The position numbers were made by a program, and so were the translations under genes. Below are positions 1-6,123 of a DNA stretch of 7,529 nucleotides, one piece after another (positions within the stretch are counted from its first letter, which is position 1; the number at the start of each line of letters is the position of its first letter). This DNA is from Candidatus Cloacimonadota bacterium (GTDB lineage: Bacteria; Hydrothermota; E44-bin80). The stretch covers positions 1 through 7,529 of the forward strand of contig SOKD01000315.1 in the NCBI GenBank assembly GCA_004376305.1. The letters run 5' to 3'. Under the pieces are notes generated by a model. That model searched no databases. It was given only the letters and a program-made list of their open reading frames with translations, and was not told the origin of the DNA.

Positions 1-1
1 T

Positions 2-115
2 AGCACCATAGGCGGTCTCATTGAATCCTCCATACATCTTGATGGCATTATTAAATCACCGACACTCTTTATGGATGATGTAAAAGTCATGGAAAAGGGA
101 AGATTGCTGACATGA
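2..115 (+). CDS. C-terminal fragment of an unidentified protein (possibly TldD/PmbA-like)
   Basis: An open frame enters from the left edge and ends at TGA (113-115), giving about 37 residues with no start codon in view, so only the C-terminus of the gene is present. The tail alternates short hydrophobic strands and turns, with the core words LDGIIKSPTLFMDDVKV. This resembles the closing beta strands of TldD/PmbA (modulator of gyrase) metalloprotease-family proteins, which often end with a 'SPTLLIEGLTV'-like strand, but the match is by eye and rests on about 20 residues. No terminator-like hairpin is seen in the 77 bases before the next gene. That the frame is coding is reasonably likely; the family name is weak. 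Confidence 0.4.
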   Translation, partial: STIGGLIESSIHLDGIIKSPTLFMDDVKVMEKGRLLT

Positions 116-155
116 TGACTTCAGTTACTCTCTATCGATACCTCTTCTTTTAAAA

Positions 156-184
156 TCAAGAATAATCACAATGCAGGATATAAT
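156..184 (+). promoter_or_regulatory. Putative sigma-70-type promoter of the diguanylate cyclase gene
   Basis: A consensus TATAAT lies at 179-184. The 17-base-spaced hexamer at 156-161 (TCAAGA) matches TTGACA at only three of six positions, so the -35 is poor. Transcription would start near 191, one to three bases before the ATG at 193, which implies a leaderless mRNA. AT-rich sequence makes a chance TATAAT fairly likely. Confidence 0.4.
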
Positions 185-192
185 TGTGTAGA

Positions 193-2244
193 ATGAAGAA
201 ACGGCTTATTGTTACACTTTACTTTCTCATTTTTATCACATTCATGGTCTTGAGTATTCTGGGAAAGCTTTTCCATTTACCAGGAAACATAACCATTATA
301 ATAGGTTTTATTCTCTCCGCTCTCTTTCTTTTTGTTGCCTTTGTCCTCTTAAAATATGATCCACATATCAGTATCTTATTCTGGTTGCCGACTCTCGTTA
401 CCTTTTCGAATAGCGCAATCCAATTAACTGGTGGTATTTCTCAATCAATGCTTCTTCCTCTCTACTTTTTGTTGATACTGCTTGTTATGTTCAAGTCTGA
501 AATTCGCGGACTTATCATTACGCTCTCACTCATTTTTATACTTGAGGTTTCCTCGGCATTTGTACACCAGAAAATCACCTTTCATTTCTCAACGATAATA
601 GTACTATTCATCGGCATTTCACTACTCATTTCCCTCTTTGTAAGAAACCTGAAAAGAAGCAAAAAACATGTTGAGAAAAAACTCGATGATATGGAAAAAA
701 CAACAAGTGTCCTTACCACCCCCGTGAGCATGGATAATGAGACTGAAATGCTCAGAACCTTCAAATACAGCAAAGAGGGCGTTGACCTCAAAGCAAATGA
801 GAAAATGAAAGAATTCATCAAACCAATTCTTACTATGATTTTTCAGACAATACCTTCCTATTCATCTGTTCTCTTTCTTAAAGATGCAAAAAACGACTCT
901 TTCTTTTTATTCCTAATAAACTCACACAGTGCTTACATTAACAACAATGCAGTGGTAACCCGAAAAACAGGTACATACAATTGGGTAATAAAAGAAAGGG
1001 AGCCACTTATCAATGGGCAATTTCTTGCTGATTCAACATTTCTTGAGTACTACAGCAGGGATGAAGATGTACGTTCGCTCATCATGGTCCCCCTGATGGA
1101 TGAATCAGTGCTCATCGGTCTTCTTATATGTGATAACAAGGATGAGAATATATTCAACTGGGAAACAAAAGAGAAGCTCAAGGTCTTCAGCAATATGATT
1201 GTATCAACAATAACTCTTTTTAAAAAAATCTACTTTGCTCAAAAAGCCGTATTCCATTTCTTAACACTTGACAAGATCACAAAAGAGGTGAGTAAGGATT
1301 TAGAAACAGATAGTGTATTAAATAATCTTTCCGACATTGCTCAGCAAGCATTTAATTTTGACCTTCTCGTTCTCATCCAATGTAAGGATAACACAGAACC
1401 TGTAATTATTAGAACAATCCCCAGTGGAAGCTTTAACTTAGCCGGGAAAAAGGTTTCTATCGATAACTCACTCGCAGGATTCGTTATCAAAAAAAATCAT
1501 GAAATAATAAAGCAACAAAAAATTAACACTCCCTACTTCTTTATTGGAGAAAAGGGTCTTGATGGTTACCAAAGTTTCTTTGGTGTTCCCATGCGAAAAG
1601 ACGAAGCAGTTGTTGGGGAACTTGTACTTTTAAATGAAAGCACGGCAAATTTTTCCGATGAAGATAAAGAACCAATAAAATTCCTGGCTGATCTTACATA
1701 CGTTGCCCTTGAGAAAGCAAAATTGTACGAGGAAGTAAAGGCATTATCAATACGAGACGGGCTCACCGGTGCGTTCAACCATAGATATTTCCAGGAGAAA
1801 TTAGCAGATGAAATCAGAAGAGTTCAGAGAAGTGGTTTACCATTCGCGATCCTTATGTTTGACATAGACAATTTCAAAAAATTCAACGATACCTATGGAC
1901 ACCAGATCGGTGATAGCATATTAAAACACCTGGCAGAAATCGTAATGAAAAGTATCAGAGAAATAGATATCTTTGCCAGGTATGGTGGTGAAGAATTTAT
2001 AATACTGCTGCCGGATACTGAAAAAGAAGGAGCCCTTGAGGTTGCAGAAAAAATCAGGTTGTTGATTGAAATACGTCCATTAAACATTCATGACATCATC
2101 TACCCCATCACCGTGAGTATTGGATGTGCTGTTTTTCCATCTGATGGAGAAGACAAAAACACTCTTATAAAAAGCGCTGATGACGCACTCTACAGTGCAA
2201 AACAGGAAGGACGAAACTGTGTCAGAACAGCAGGCAAACTATAA
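193..2244 (+). CDS. Membrane-bound diguanylate cyclase: six TM helices, two GAF-like domains, GGEEF
   Basis: The protein has 683 residues from the ATG at 193. Residues 1-150 form about six hydrophobic helices, followed by a charged, probably coiled-coil linker (152-170). Two GAF-like sensory domains span about 205-345 and 358-508. The last 170 residues are a GGDEF domain that makes c-di-GMP from two GTP on the cytoplasmic side. The active-site motif is G598-G-E-E-F602. The metal and nucleotide residues D557, N565 and D574 are present. The inhibitory I-site R589-E-I-D592 sits five residues before the GG pair, so product feedback inhibition is expected. No EAL or HD-GYP phosphodiesterase domain follows. 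An in-frame TTG at 184 would add three residues and has AGGA five bases upstream. The ATG is preferred because the predicted transcript begins next to it. What the membrane and GAF regions sense is unknown. Confidence 0.93.
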   Translation: MKKRLIVTLYFLIFITFMVLSILGKLFHLPGNITIIIGFILSALFLFVAFVLLKYDPHISILFWLPTLVTFSNSAIQLTGGISQSMLLPLYFLLILLVMFKSEIRGLIITLSLIFILEVSSAFVHQKITFHFSTIIVLFIGISLLISLFVRNLKRSKKHVEKKLDDMEKTTSVLTTPVSMDNETEMLRTFKYSKEGVDLKANEKMKEFIKPILTMIFQTIPSYSSVLFLKDAKNDSFFLFLINSHSAYINNNAVVTRKTGTYNWVIKEREPLINGQFLADSTFLEYYSRDEDVRSLIMVPLMDESVLIGLLICDNKDENIFNWETKEKLKVFSNMIVSTITLFKKIYFAQKAVFHFLTLDKITKEVSKDLETDSVLNNLSDIAQQAFNFDLLVLIQCKDNTEPVIIRTIPSGSFNLAGKKVSIDNSLAGFVIKKNHEIIKQQKINTPYFFIGEKGLDGYQSFFGVPMRKDEAVVGELVLLNESTANFSDEDKEPIKFLADLTYVALEKAKLYEEVKALSIRDGLTGAFNHRYFQEKLADEIRRVQRSGLPFAILMFDIDNFKKFNDTYGHQIGDSILKHLAEIVMKSIREIDIFARYGGEEFIILLPDTEKEGALEVAEKIRLLIEIRPLNIHDIIYPITVSIGCAVFPSDGEDKNTLIKSADDALYSAKQEGRNCVRTAGKL

Positions 2245-2343
2245 ACCCACCTGTTTCCTTGCAAACCACAGTAATAACTTGATACCCTTATCGTAATTTG
2301 ATTAAGCGAGATGACTAACGAGAGATTTTACGAAATAATAACC

Positions 2344-2372
2344 TTGACTTCATTCTGCAAACACAATATAAT
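2344..2372 (+). promoter_or_regulatory. Near-consensus sigma-70 promoter giving a leaderless transcript
   Basis: TTGACT (2344-2349, five of six matches) is followed by exactly 17 bases and TATAAT (2367-2372, six of six). The predicted start is about 2379, only two to four bases before the ATG at 2382. No Shine-Dalgarno sequence would be on the mRNA, and none is visible before the ATG. This is the better of the two leaderless-type promoters in the window. Confidence 0.75.
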
Positions 2373-2381
2373 CGCCTTAAA

Positions 2382-3215
2382 ATGAGTACGCTACTATTCT
2401 TCATTAAGCTCAATACAGCATACTACAATTATATCCTCTATTTCATTGCTCTTCTGATTTTTGGAGGCGTTGCGAGAATAATCAATCATTTTATCGAATT
2501 GGGTGTTGAGAAAAGCGAATTCGGAAAAAGAGGTATTGCAAAAGTTTTTACACCATTTTTAATACTCCTCTTTTTTACTGCTGGTGAATCGTTATTCTTC
2601 ATTCTGTTTCGCACAACCTCAGAGATGGAAAAATCTTTTACGTTTTTTTTAAATACACAGATTATCTGGGTGATTTTCTGGATTGCCATGGCAGGATTGA
2701 AGTTCCGTATCTATGAAATGTCTCTATCAAGAGTGAATGTCAGAAAATACTATCCAGCGTTGCGCACCGGACTCCTTCTTGTTCTTCTCGCTGTTACGGT
2801 ATTGAAAAACGGCGAACGAATTATATCATCTTTTTCAGCCTTCATAGCAACACTTTTGCTATTAAGGCTATCTTATATCATCAACCGCATTCCCCTTATT
2901 CGGGTAAGACCCCCACAAGAAATCGGTGATAGAATTGTTGCCCGCTGGGATAGTTTCAGTATTACGCTTCCTTACAATATACCTAAAGAAATAATCGATC
3001 AGGCAATAAAGATTGCGGAAACATGTGTTAGAACATCCGATAATGTCGGGGAGCGCTCTACCGTGTTGTTGAAAGACCTGAGCGAGCGGGGGATTGTTAT
3101 TGAAGTAAAATATCTTGTGCTCGTTTCATCAAAAATGAAAGAAACAAAACACGCAATTCTTTCACATACACTTAAATCATTTTCTGACCAAAAAATTCCA
3201 ATGAGCACCTCATAA
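2382..3215 (+). CDS. MscS-like membrane protein, apparently lacking the beta domain
   Basis: This 277-residue protein has about five hydrophobic helices (roughly 17-37, 53-76, 88-107, 127-142, 149-173). Helix 5 is followed by R176-P-P-Q-E-I-G-D-R-I185, which looks like the 'rPFxvGDxI' motif closing the pore helix of MscS-family mechanosensitive channels. The C-terminus (about 193-277) resembles the cytoplasmic MscS alpha/beta domain: ITLPYN-PKEIIDQAI, then STVLLKDLSERGIVIEVKY, ending with F-x-x-x-K-I-P. The roughly 50-residue MscS beta domain that normally lies between these parts, ending in an iPNs-type motif, is absent; only about ten residues connect them. The gene has its own promoter. 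The nifU-like gene follows 72 bases downstream and may be co-transcribed. A channel or channel-derived role is inferred; it could also be a non-conducting relative. The family call is by eye, with moderate certainty. Confidence 0.6.
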   Translation: MSTLLFFIKLNTAYYNYILYFIALLIFGGVARIINHFIELGVEKSEFGKRGIAKVFTPFLILLFFTAGESLFFILFRTTSEMEKSFTFFLNTQIIWVIFWIAMAGLKFRIYEMSLSRVNVRKYYPALRTGLLLVLLAVTVLKNGERIISSFSAFIATLLLLRLSYIINRIPLIRVRPPQEIGDRIVARWDSFSITLPYNIPKEIIDQAIKIAETCVRTSDNVGERSTVLLKDLSERGIVIEVKYLVLVSSKMKETKHAILSHTLKSFSDQKIPMSTS

Positions 3216-3287
3216 ATCTGAAATGCAATATAGAAAAGATACAGGTACAATGAAAAAGAATACCATAACAAAAGCAAAGGGAAAAGG

Positions 3288-3512
3288 ATGTTGAAAGAGA
3301 AGGTAGAAAAAATAATAAAAAAAATTAGACCCTATTTGCAGCACGATGGAGGAGATATCAAACTCGTTTCAGTTTCAAATGATGGAATTGTGCGTGTGAA
3401 ACTCACCGGTGCTTGTAAAGGTTGCCCGATGGCAGCAATAACGCTAAAAAACAACGTTGAAGCGAACATTAAAAGGGAAATTCCTGAGATTAAAAAAGTG
3501 TTATCGATTTAA
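3288..3512 (+). CDS. nifU: NifU C-terminal-domain (Nfu-type) Fe-S cluster scaffold protein
   Basis: This 74-residue protein consists of a single NifU C-terminal domain, the size of other stand-alone Nfu proteins. It opens with the typical helix 'VEKIIKKIRPYLQHDGGDI', then two beta strands (LVSV, VRVKLTG) and the cluster-binding motif C43-K-G-C46 in the setting GACKGCPMA. A helix ends in 'IPEIKKVLSI', matching the usual 'iPeVkeV' ending, so the protein is complete. Nfu proteins hold a [4Fe-4S] cluster between two subunits and pass it to client enzymes in the cytoplasm. GGG at 3279-3281 lies six bases before the ATG as a modest ribosome binding site. The gene probably shares a transcript with the upstream membrane protein, as no convincing promoter is seen in the 72-base gap. 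Confidence 0.92.
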   Translation: MLKEKVEKIIKKIRPYLQHDGGDIKLVSVSNDGIVRVKLTGACKGCPMAAITLKNNVEANIKREIPEIKKVLSI

Positions 3513-3641
3513 TTGAAAAAATATGCAGATCTTGTTACCGCAAAACACGCAGGGTTCGCGCAGCTTACTCATGCACCCTTTGTGGCATTTATCCTTGAGC
3601 GAAAGGAAGAACTCGAAGGTAAACTCCGTTGGATGAAGTAA
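3513..3641 (+). CDS. Doubtful 42-codon open frame directly after the nifU stop, same frame
   Basis: Immediately after the nifU TAA (3510-3512), in the same frame, a TTG codon begins a 42-codon stretch ending at TAA (3639-3641). The translation (KKYADLVTAKHAG... to ...KEELEGKLRWMK) has a balanced, protein-like composition with an amphipathic, charged end, unlike random AT-rich translation. There is no Shine-Dalgarno site before the TTG. It could be a small protein started by re-initiation, a stop-readthrough extension of the NifU protein, or the remnant of a decayed gene. I do not recognise the family. NifU looks complete without it, which argues against sequencing error. Confidence 0.3.
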   Translation: MKKYADLVTAKHAGFAQLTHAPFVAFILERKEELEGKLRWMK

Positions 3642-3654
3642 TGTAATTCTGTAA

Positions 3655-3674
3655 GGGCGTTCAACTGAATGCCT
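3655..3674. terminator. Short hairpin between the convergent gene sets
   Basis: Bases 3655-3662 pair with 3667-3674 around the tetraloop AACT. This gives eight pairs, two of them G-U when read as plus-strand RNA (GGGCGTTC/GAATGCCT). It lies between the plus-strand genes and the convergent dehydrogenase gene, where a terminator is expected. No run of T follows on either side, so a standard Rho-independent terminator is not shown. Confidence 0.3.
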
Positions 3675-3680
3675 CTCCTG

Positions 3681-3709
3681 TTACCTAATTACCAATTACT
3701 AAATTACGA
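3681..3709. repeat. Short tandem heptamer array, unit ATTACNA
   Basis: Successive near-identical heptamers TTACCTA (degenerate), ATTACCA, ATTACTA, one extra A, and ATTACGA run through this gap. Three copies fit ATTACNA exactly and one is offset or diverged. It is non-coding and lies between convergent 3' ends. Its low complexity means it may be slippage-derived. Confidence 0.45.
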
Positions 3710-3738
3710 ATTCTGTGGGGTGTATGAACTAAAGAAGC

Positions 3739-5061
3739 TTAGAGTGTCGTTATTTTATCAGATTTAATACCCTTATAGACGTTTCTTGTATCAAAAATTG
3801 CACGTGCATTCTTCAAAACCATTTCGTAATCAACATCATCATGAGCAGTTGTAATAACAATGCAATCATATTTTTTTACACCTTCCGGTTTTAGTGCAAT
3901 GGACTTCACTCTCTTTTTGCCCTCAACGAATTCAGGAATAAATGGATCAAAGTAATCCACCTTTGCTCGTTCATCCAACAACAGCCTGAACATTTCAAGG
4001 CTTGGTGATTCCCGTATATCATTAACATTCGCTTTATAAGCAAGTCCCAGCAGCAGTATTTTCGAGCCATGTAATGATTTTTTTTCCTTATTAAGAACAC
4101 TGGAAAGCTTGCTGAGGATAAATCGGGGCATATTACCATTAATATCTGTAGCCAATTCTATGAACCTATTATAGAAGTTGTACATTTTGGCTCGATACGA
4201 AAGATAGAGAGGGTCAAGAGGTATGCAATGGCCACCAATTCCTGGTCCGGGATAAAAAGGCATGAACCCAAATGGTTTAGTTGATGCAGCATCAATAACA
4301 TTCCAGATATTTATACCCATACGATCACACATAATACTCATTTCATTTACCAAACCAATATTCACAGCCCGAAATGTATTCTCAAGAAGTTTCGACATTT
4401 CCGCTTCCTCAACAGTATCAACGAGATGAATGTGCGTAAGAAACGTCGCATAGAGCTCGTAAGAGAGCTCCTTTCCTTTTTCAGTCATTGCACCAAGAAC
4501 CTTTGTAATATTCTTCGTTCTAAAATCCGGGTTTCCCGGATCAACTCGTTCGGGTGAATACGCCACAAAAAAATCCTTCCCCACGACATACCCTAACTGT
4601 GCAATTTCTGCAGCAATTAATTCTCTCGTTGTTCCGGGATATGTTGTGCTTTCAAGCACAATAAGCATACCTGGATGAAGAATTTTCTTTATTTCAGTTA
4701 CTGCAGCAACAATAAAAGATATATCGGGATCTTTTGTTTTTTTGAGCGGTGTTGGAACAGTTATACATATAATATCAGCTTTCTTCAGTATCCTGTAAGA
4801 TGATGAAATGCTTATATTCTTCTTGCGAATGACGAATTCTTTTATATCAGTGTTGTTCACATCAGTCACATACGTTTTCCCCCTCCGCAGTTTCTTTATC
4901 TTCTCTTCTGAAATATCAACACCCAGAATGCGAAATCCAACCCTGGCGAATTCAACCGCCAGAGGTAAACCTACATATCCAAGCCCAATAATTCCAATCT
5001 TTGCTTTTTTCTGTCTGATCTTTTTGAGTAATACCGGCAAATAGTCTCTTCTGTTCTTCAT
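3739..5061 (-). CDS. wbpA: UDP-N-acetyl-D-glucosamine 6-dehydrogenase (WbpA type)
   Basis: This 440-residue, full-length nucleotide-sugar dehydrogenase oxidises the C6 alcohol of a UDP-sugar to a carboxylate with two NAD+. The N-terminal Rossmann domain has G26-L-G-Y-V-G31. The catalytic core has K224-L-L-E-N228 and the nucleophile C279 in GIGGHCIP, with D283 after it. A C-terminal UDP-binding domain follows ('LLGLAYKANVNDIRESP', about 337-353). The stretches LIVLESTTYPGTT, SPERVDPGN and TKPFGFMPFYPGPG are the WbpA signature, favouring UDP-GlcNAc to UDP-GlcNAcA over UDP-glucose, although WecC-like UDP-ManNAc use cannot be fully excluded. The product feeds acidic surface polysaccharide or O-antigen. 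No glycosyltransferase or epimerase accompanies it here. The gene starts 75 bases after the pseudopilin stop; no clear Shine-Dalgarno site precedes its ATG, and the gap contains only a weak promoter-like pair. Confidence 0.9.
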   Translation of the reverse strand: MKNRRDYLPVLLKKIRQKKAKIGIIGLGYVGLPLAVEFARVGFRILGVDISEEKIKKLRRGKTYVTDVNNTDIKEFVIRKKNISISSSYRILKKADIICITVPTPLKKTKDPDISFIVAAVTEIKKILHPGMLIVLESTTYPGTTRELIAAEIAQLGYVVGKDFFVAYSPERVDPGNPDFRTKNITKVLGAMTEKGKELSYELYATFLTHIHLVDTVEEAEMSKLLENTFRAVNIGLVNEMSIMCDRMGINIWNVIDAASTKPFGFMPFYPGPGIGGHCIPLDPLYLSYRAKMYNFYNRFIELATDINGNMPRFILSKLSSVLNKEKKSLHGSKILLLGLAYKANVNDIRESPSLEMFRLLLDERAKVDYFDPFIPEFVEGKKRVKSIALKPEGVKKYDCIVITTAHDDVDYEMVLKNARAIFDTRNVYKGIKSDKITTL

Positions 5062-5136
5062 TATAAATTAATTCACTCTATGTAAAGGGAATGCACAATT
5101 TTTATGCACGAGGAAAATTACGTTCAGAATGAACCA

Positions 5137-5649
5137 TCATTCGTGAAGAATATAAATATGCTTTTTGAGTCCTGGATCAATAAATATAATGGATTGGCCT
5201 TTCTCATCCATCCCCACAAGCGCATAATGAATAATAAAGGTGGAATCACCAGGTGATGCATATACCGAATAGAAGATTGTCCCCGGATCAGCTTTCAAAA
5301 ACGAATTAACACCATCCGGATTGTCATCTTCGAATGCTATAGGATCTGAGTATACATTGTCGATTATTTCATCATCGGTCATCTGAACAAGTGTGTAGGG
5401 ATTTGCGGGAAGGCTTCCATTATTAATGTACTTCTTAAATTCCTTATGCGTGCGAGGATACTTTCCTTCGTTGAAAGCAGCATAATTTTCCACTGCTGCT
5501 CTTATTTGATACATATTCGTTTTAACATCAGCGATCTTATTTTCCCTCCGAATGGTTTTGTAATTTGGATACACGATCATATAAATAAGAAAGAGTAGTG
5601 CAAAGAAAATTAACACATTCATTAACCTTACCAATCCCTTTTTATACAC
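5137..5649 (-). CDS. Type IV pilin / type II pseudopilin-like protein with atypical N-terminus
   Basis: This 170-residue protein begins at GTG; the AAGGAGG four bases upstream fixes this start. A short basic leader (MYKKG) is followed by a hydrophobic helix (about 9-29) ending in YPNY, then a charged helix with 'NMYQIRAAVENYAAFNEGKYP' (45-65). That pattern, N-terminal helix with 'NL..I..A.e.Y...n.gkYP', is typical of type IV pilins and type II secretion pseudopilins. The C-terminal half is a soluble domain with 'PGTIFYSVYASPGD' and 'YALVGMDEKGQ', like the beta sheet of pseudopilins. If cleavage follows G5, mature position 5 is Met instead of the usual Glu, and the FTLIE motif is missing. It would sit in the inner membrane or in a pilus. 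No prepilin peptidase, ATPase or secretin gene is present. It has its own strong promoter. Confidence 0.72.
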   Translation of the reverse strand: MYKKGLVRLMNVLIFFALLFLIYMIVYPNYKTIRRENKIADVKTNMYQIRAAVENYAAFNEGKYPRTHKEFKKYINNGSLPANPYTLVQMTDDEIIDNVYSDPIAFEDDNPDGVNSFLKADPGTIFYSVYASPGDSTFIIHYALVGMDEKGQSIIFIDPGLKKHIYILHE

Positions 5650-5653
5650 GCTT

Positions 5654-5660
5654 CCTCCTT
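5654..5660 (-). promoter_or_regulatory. Strong Shine-Dalgarno site that decides the GTG start of the pseudopilin
   Basis: The minus strand reads AAGGAGG, then AAGC, then GTG. This near-perfect anti-16S match supports the GTG at 5649 over the in-frame TTG or ATG a few codons inside, neither of which has a ribosome binding site. Confidence 0.8.
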
Positions 5661-5693
5661 CTCTTCAATTGTTCCAAGCAAAACAACATTGGA

Positions 5694-5722
5694 AATATAC
5701 ATAAATTCTACGGGCTTGTCAA
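5694..5722 (-). promoter_or_regulatory. Consensus sigma-70 promoter of the pseudopilin gene
   Basis: On the minus strand TTGACA (5722-5717, six of six) is followed by 17 bases and TATATT (5699-5694, five of six). The start site would be near 5687, leaving a leader of about 38 bases that carries the Shine-Dalgarno site. The wbpA-type gene downstream may be read from this promoter too. Confidence 0.8.
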
Positions 5723-5744
5723 GAAAAAAACCCGAACACTCCTG

Positions 5745-5771
5745 AAGGTAAGGGTCTCATTATCTTACCTT
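5745..5771. repeat. Perfect 8-base inverted repeat upstream of the pseudopilin promoter
   Basis: AAGGTAAG (5745-5752) and CTTACCTT (5764-5771) are exact complements around 11 bases. The element sits between the comFB stop and the pseudopilin promoter. On the minus strand it is followed 14 bases later by GGG and a seven-T run (5733-5724), so it could help end the comFB transcript. The gap between stem and T-run is too long for a standard terminator. An operator for the pilin promoter is the alternative. Confidence 0.45.
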
Positions 5772-5847
5772 AGTTTGATCGATTGAATTATCAGTGTTTT
5801 CCTCACCTCTAATCCTGATAGGTGCACATACGATGTACTCTTTTGTT

Positions 5848-6111
5848 TCAATGATTTGGATTTTTCTTCACCTGTTTCATTGCCTTGAGAACCTGAACAG
5901 TAACCTCTGCCTGAATTTGCTCACTTTCAAGGTCCACAGCTGTAAGGGCATGACCTTTAACATTTGCTGCGTACTTCGGTTTCAGGTGATTCAAACTGTA
6001 TGCAACAACATCAGCCTGGCACCGCTCACAGTTGCAAAAATCTTTTTCCTCTTCCGTAAGATTGTGCGAAACTCGTTTTACGATATCCTCAAGAAAATTT
6101 TTTATCTCCAT
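5848..6111 (-). CDS. comFB: ComFB-family protein (candidate cyclic dinucleotide receptor)
   Basis: This 87-residue single-domain protein matches the ComFB family along its whole length: a start of the form 'iKNflEdiVkr', the cysteine motif C26-N-C-E-R-C31 followed by 'QADVVAYSLNHLKPKY', and the closing 'VKKNPNH'. The invariant small-residue helix (ADVVAYSLN), the PKY turn and the final NP-H are all kept. The three cysteines probably bind zinc. The family was named for a late-competence operon in Bacillus, but cyanobacterial members have more recently been reported to bind c-di-GMP or c-di-AMP. AGGAG, overlapping the TAG stop of the upstream flavoprotein gene, lies six bases before the ATG. 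The nine-base gap indicates one transcript and probably coupled translation. No DNA-uptake genes are nearby, so a signalling role is more likely than competence. Confidence 0.88.
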   Translation of the reverse strand: MEIKNFLEDIVKRVSHNLTEEEKDFCNCERCQADVVAYSLNHLKPKYAANVKGHALTAVDLESEQIQAEVTVQVLKAMKQVKKNPNH

Positions 6112-6117
6112 TATTTG

Positions 6118-6123
6118 CTCCTA
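6118..6123 (-). promoter_or_regulatory. comFB ribosome binding site overlapping the oxidoreductase stop codon
   Basis: The minus strand reads TAGGAG: the TAG stop of the FAD oxidoreductase supplies the first bases of AGGAG, followed by six bases (CAAATA) and the comFB ATG. The overlap supports translational coupling of the two genes. Confidence 0.75.

Noticed and set aside
2291..2333. Inverted repeat TCGTAA...TTACGA after the diguanylate cyclase as a terminator
   Set aside because: Only six pairs around a loop of about 30 bases, with no T-run at the right place.
3223..3294. 23-residue open frame whose stop overlaps the nifU start codon
   Set aside because: The arrangement could allow coupling, but the product is a short lysine-rich string with no ribosome binding site, as expected by chance in A-rich DNA.
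4808..5044. Plus-strand 78-codon open frame over the start of the dehydrogenase gene
   Set aside because: Antisense shadow of the conserved Rossmann domain on the minus strand.
5091..5109. Repeated ATGCAC before the wbpA-type gene as an operator
   Set aside because: The repeat is six bases long and spaced 13 bases apart in AT-rich sequence; there is no supporting promoter of good quality.
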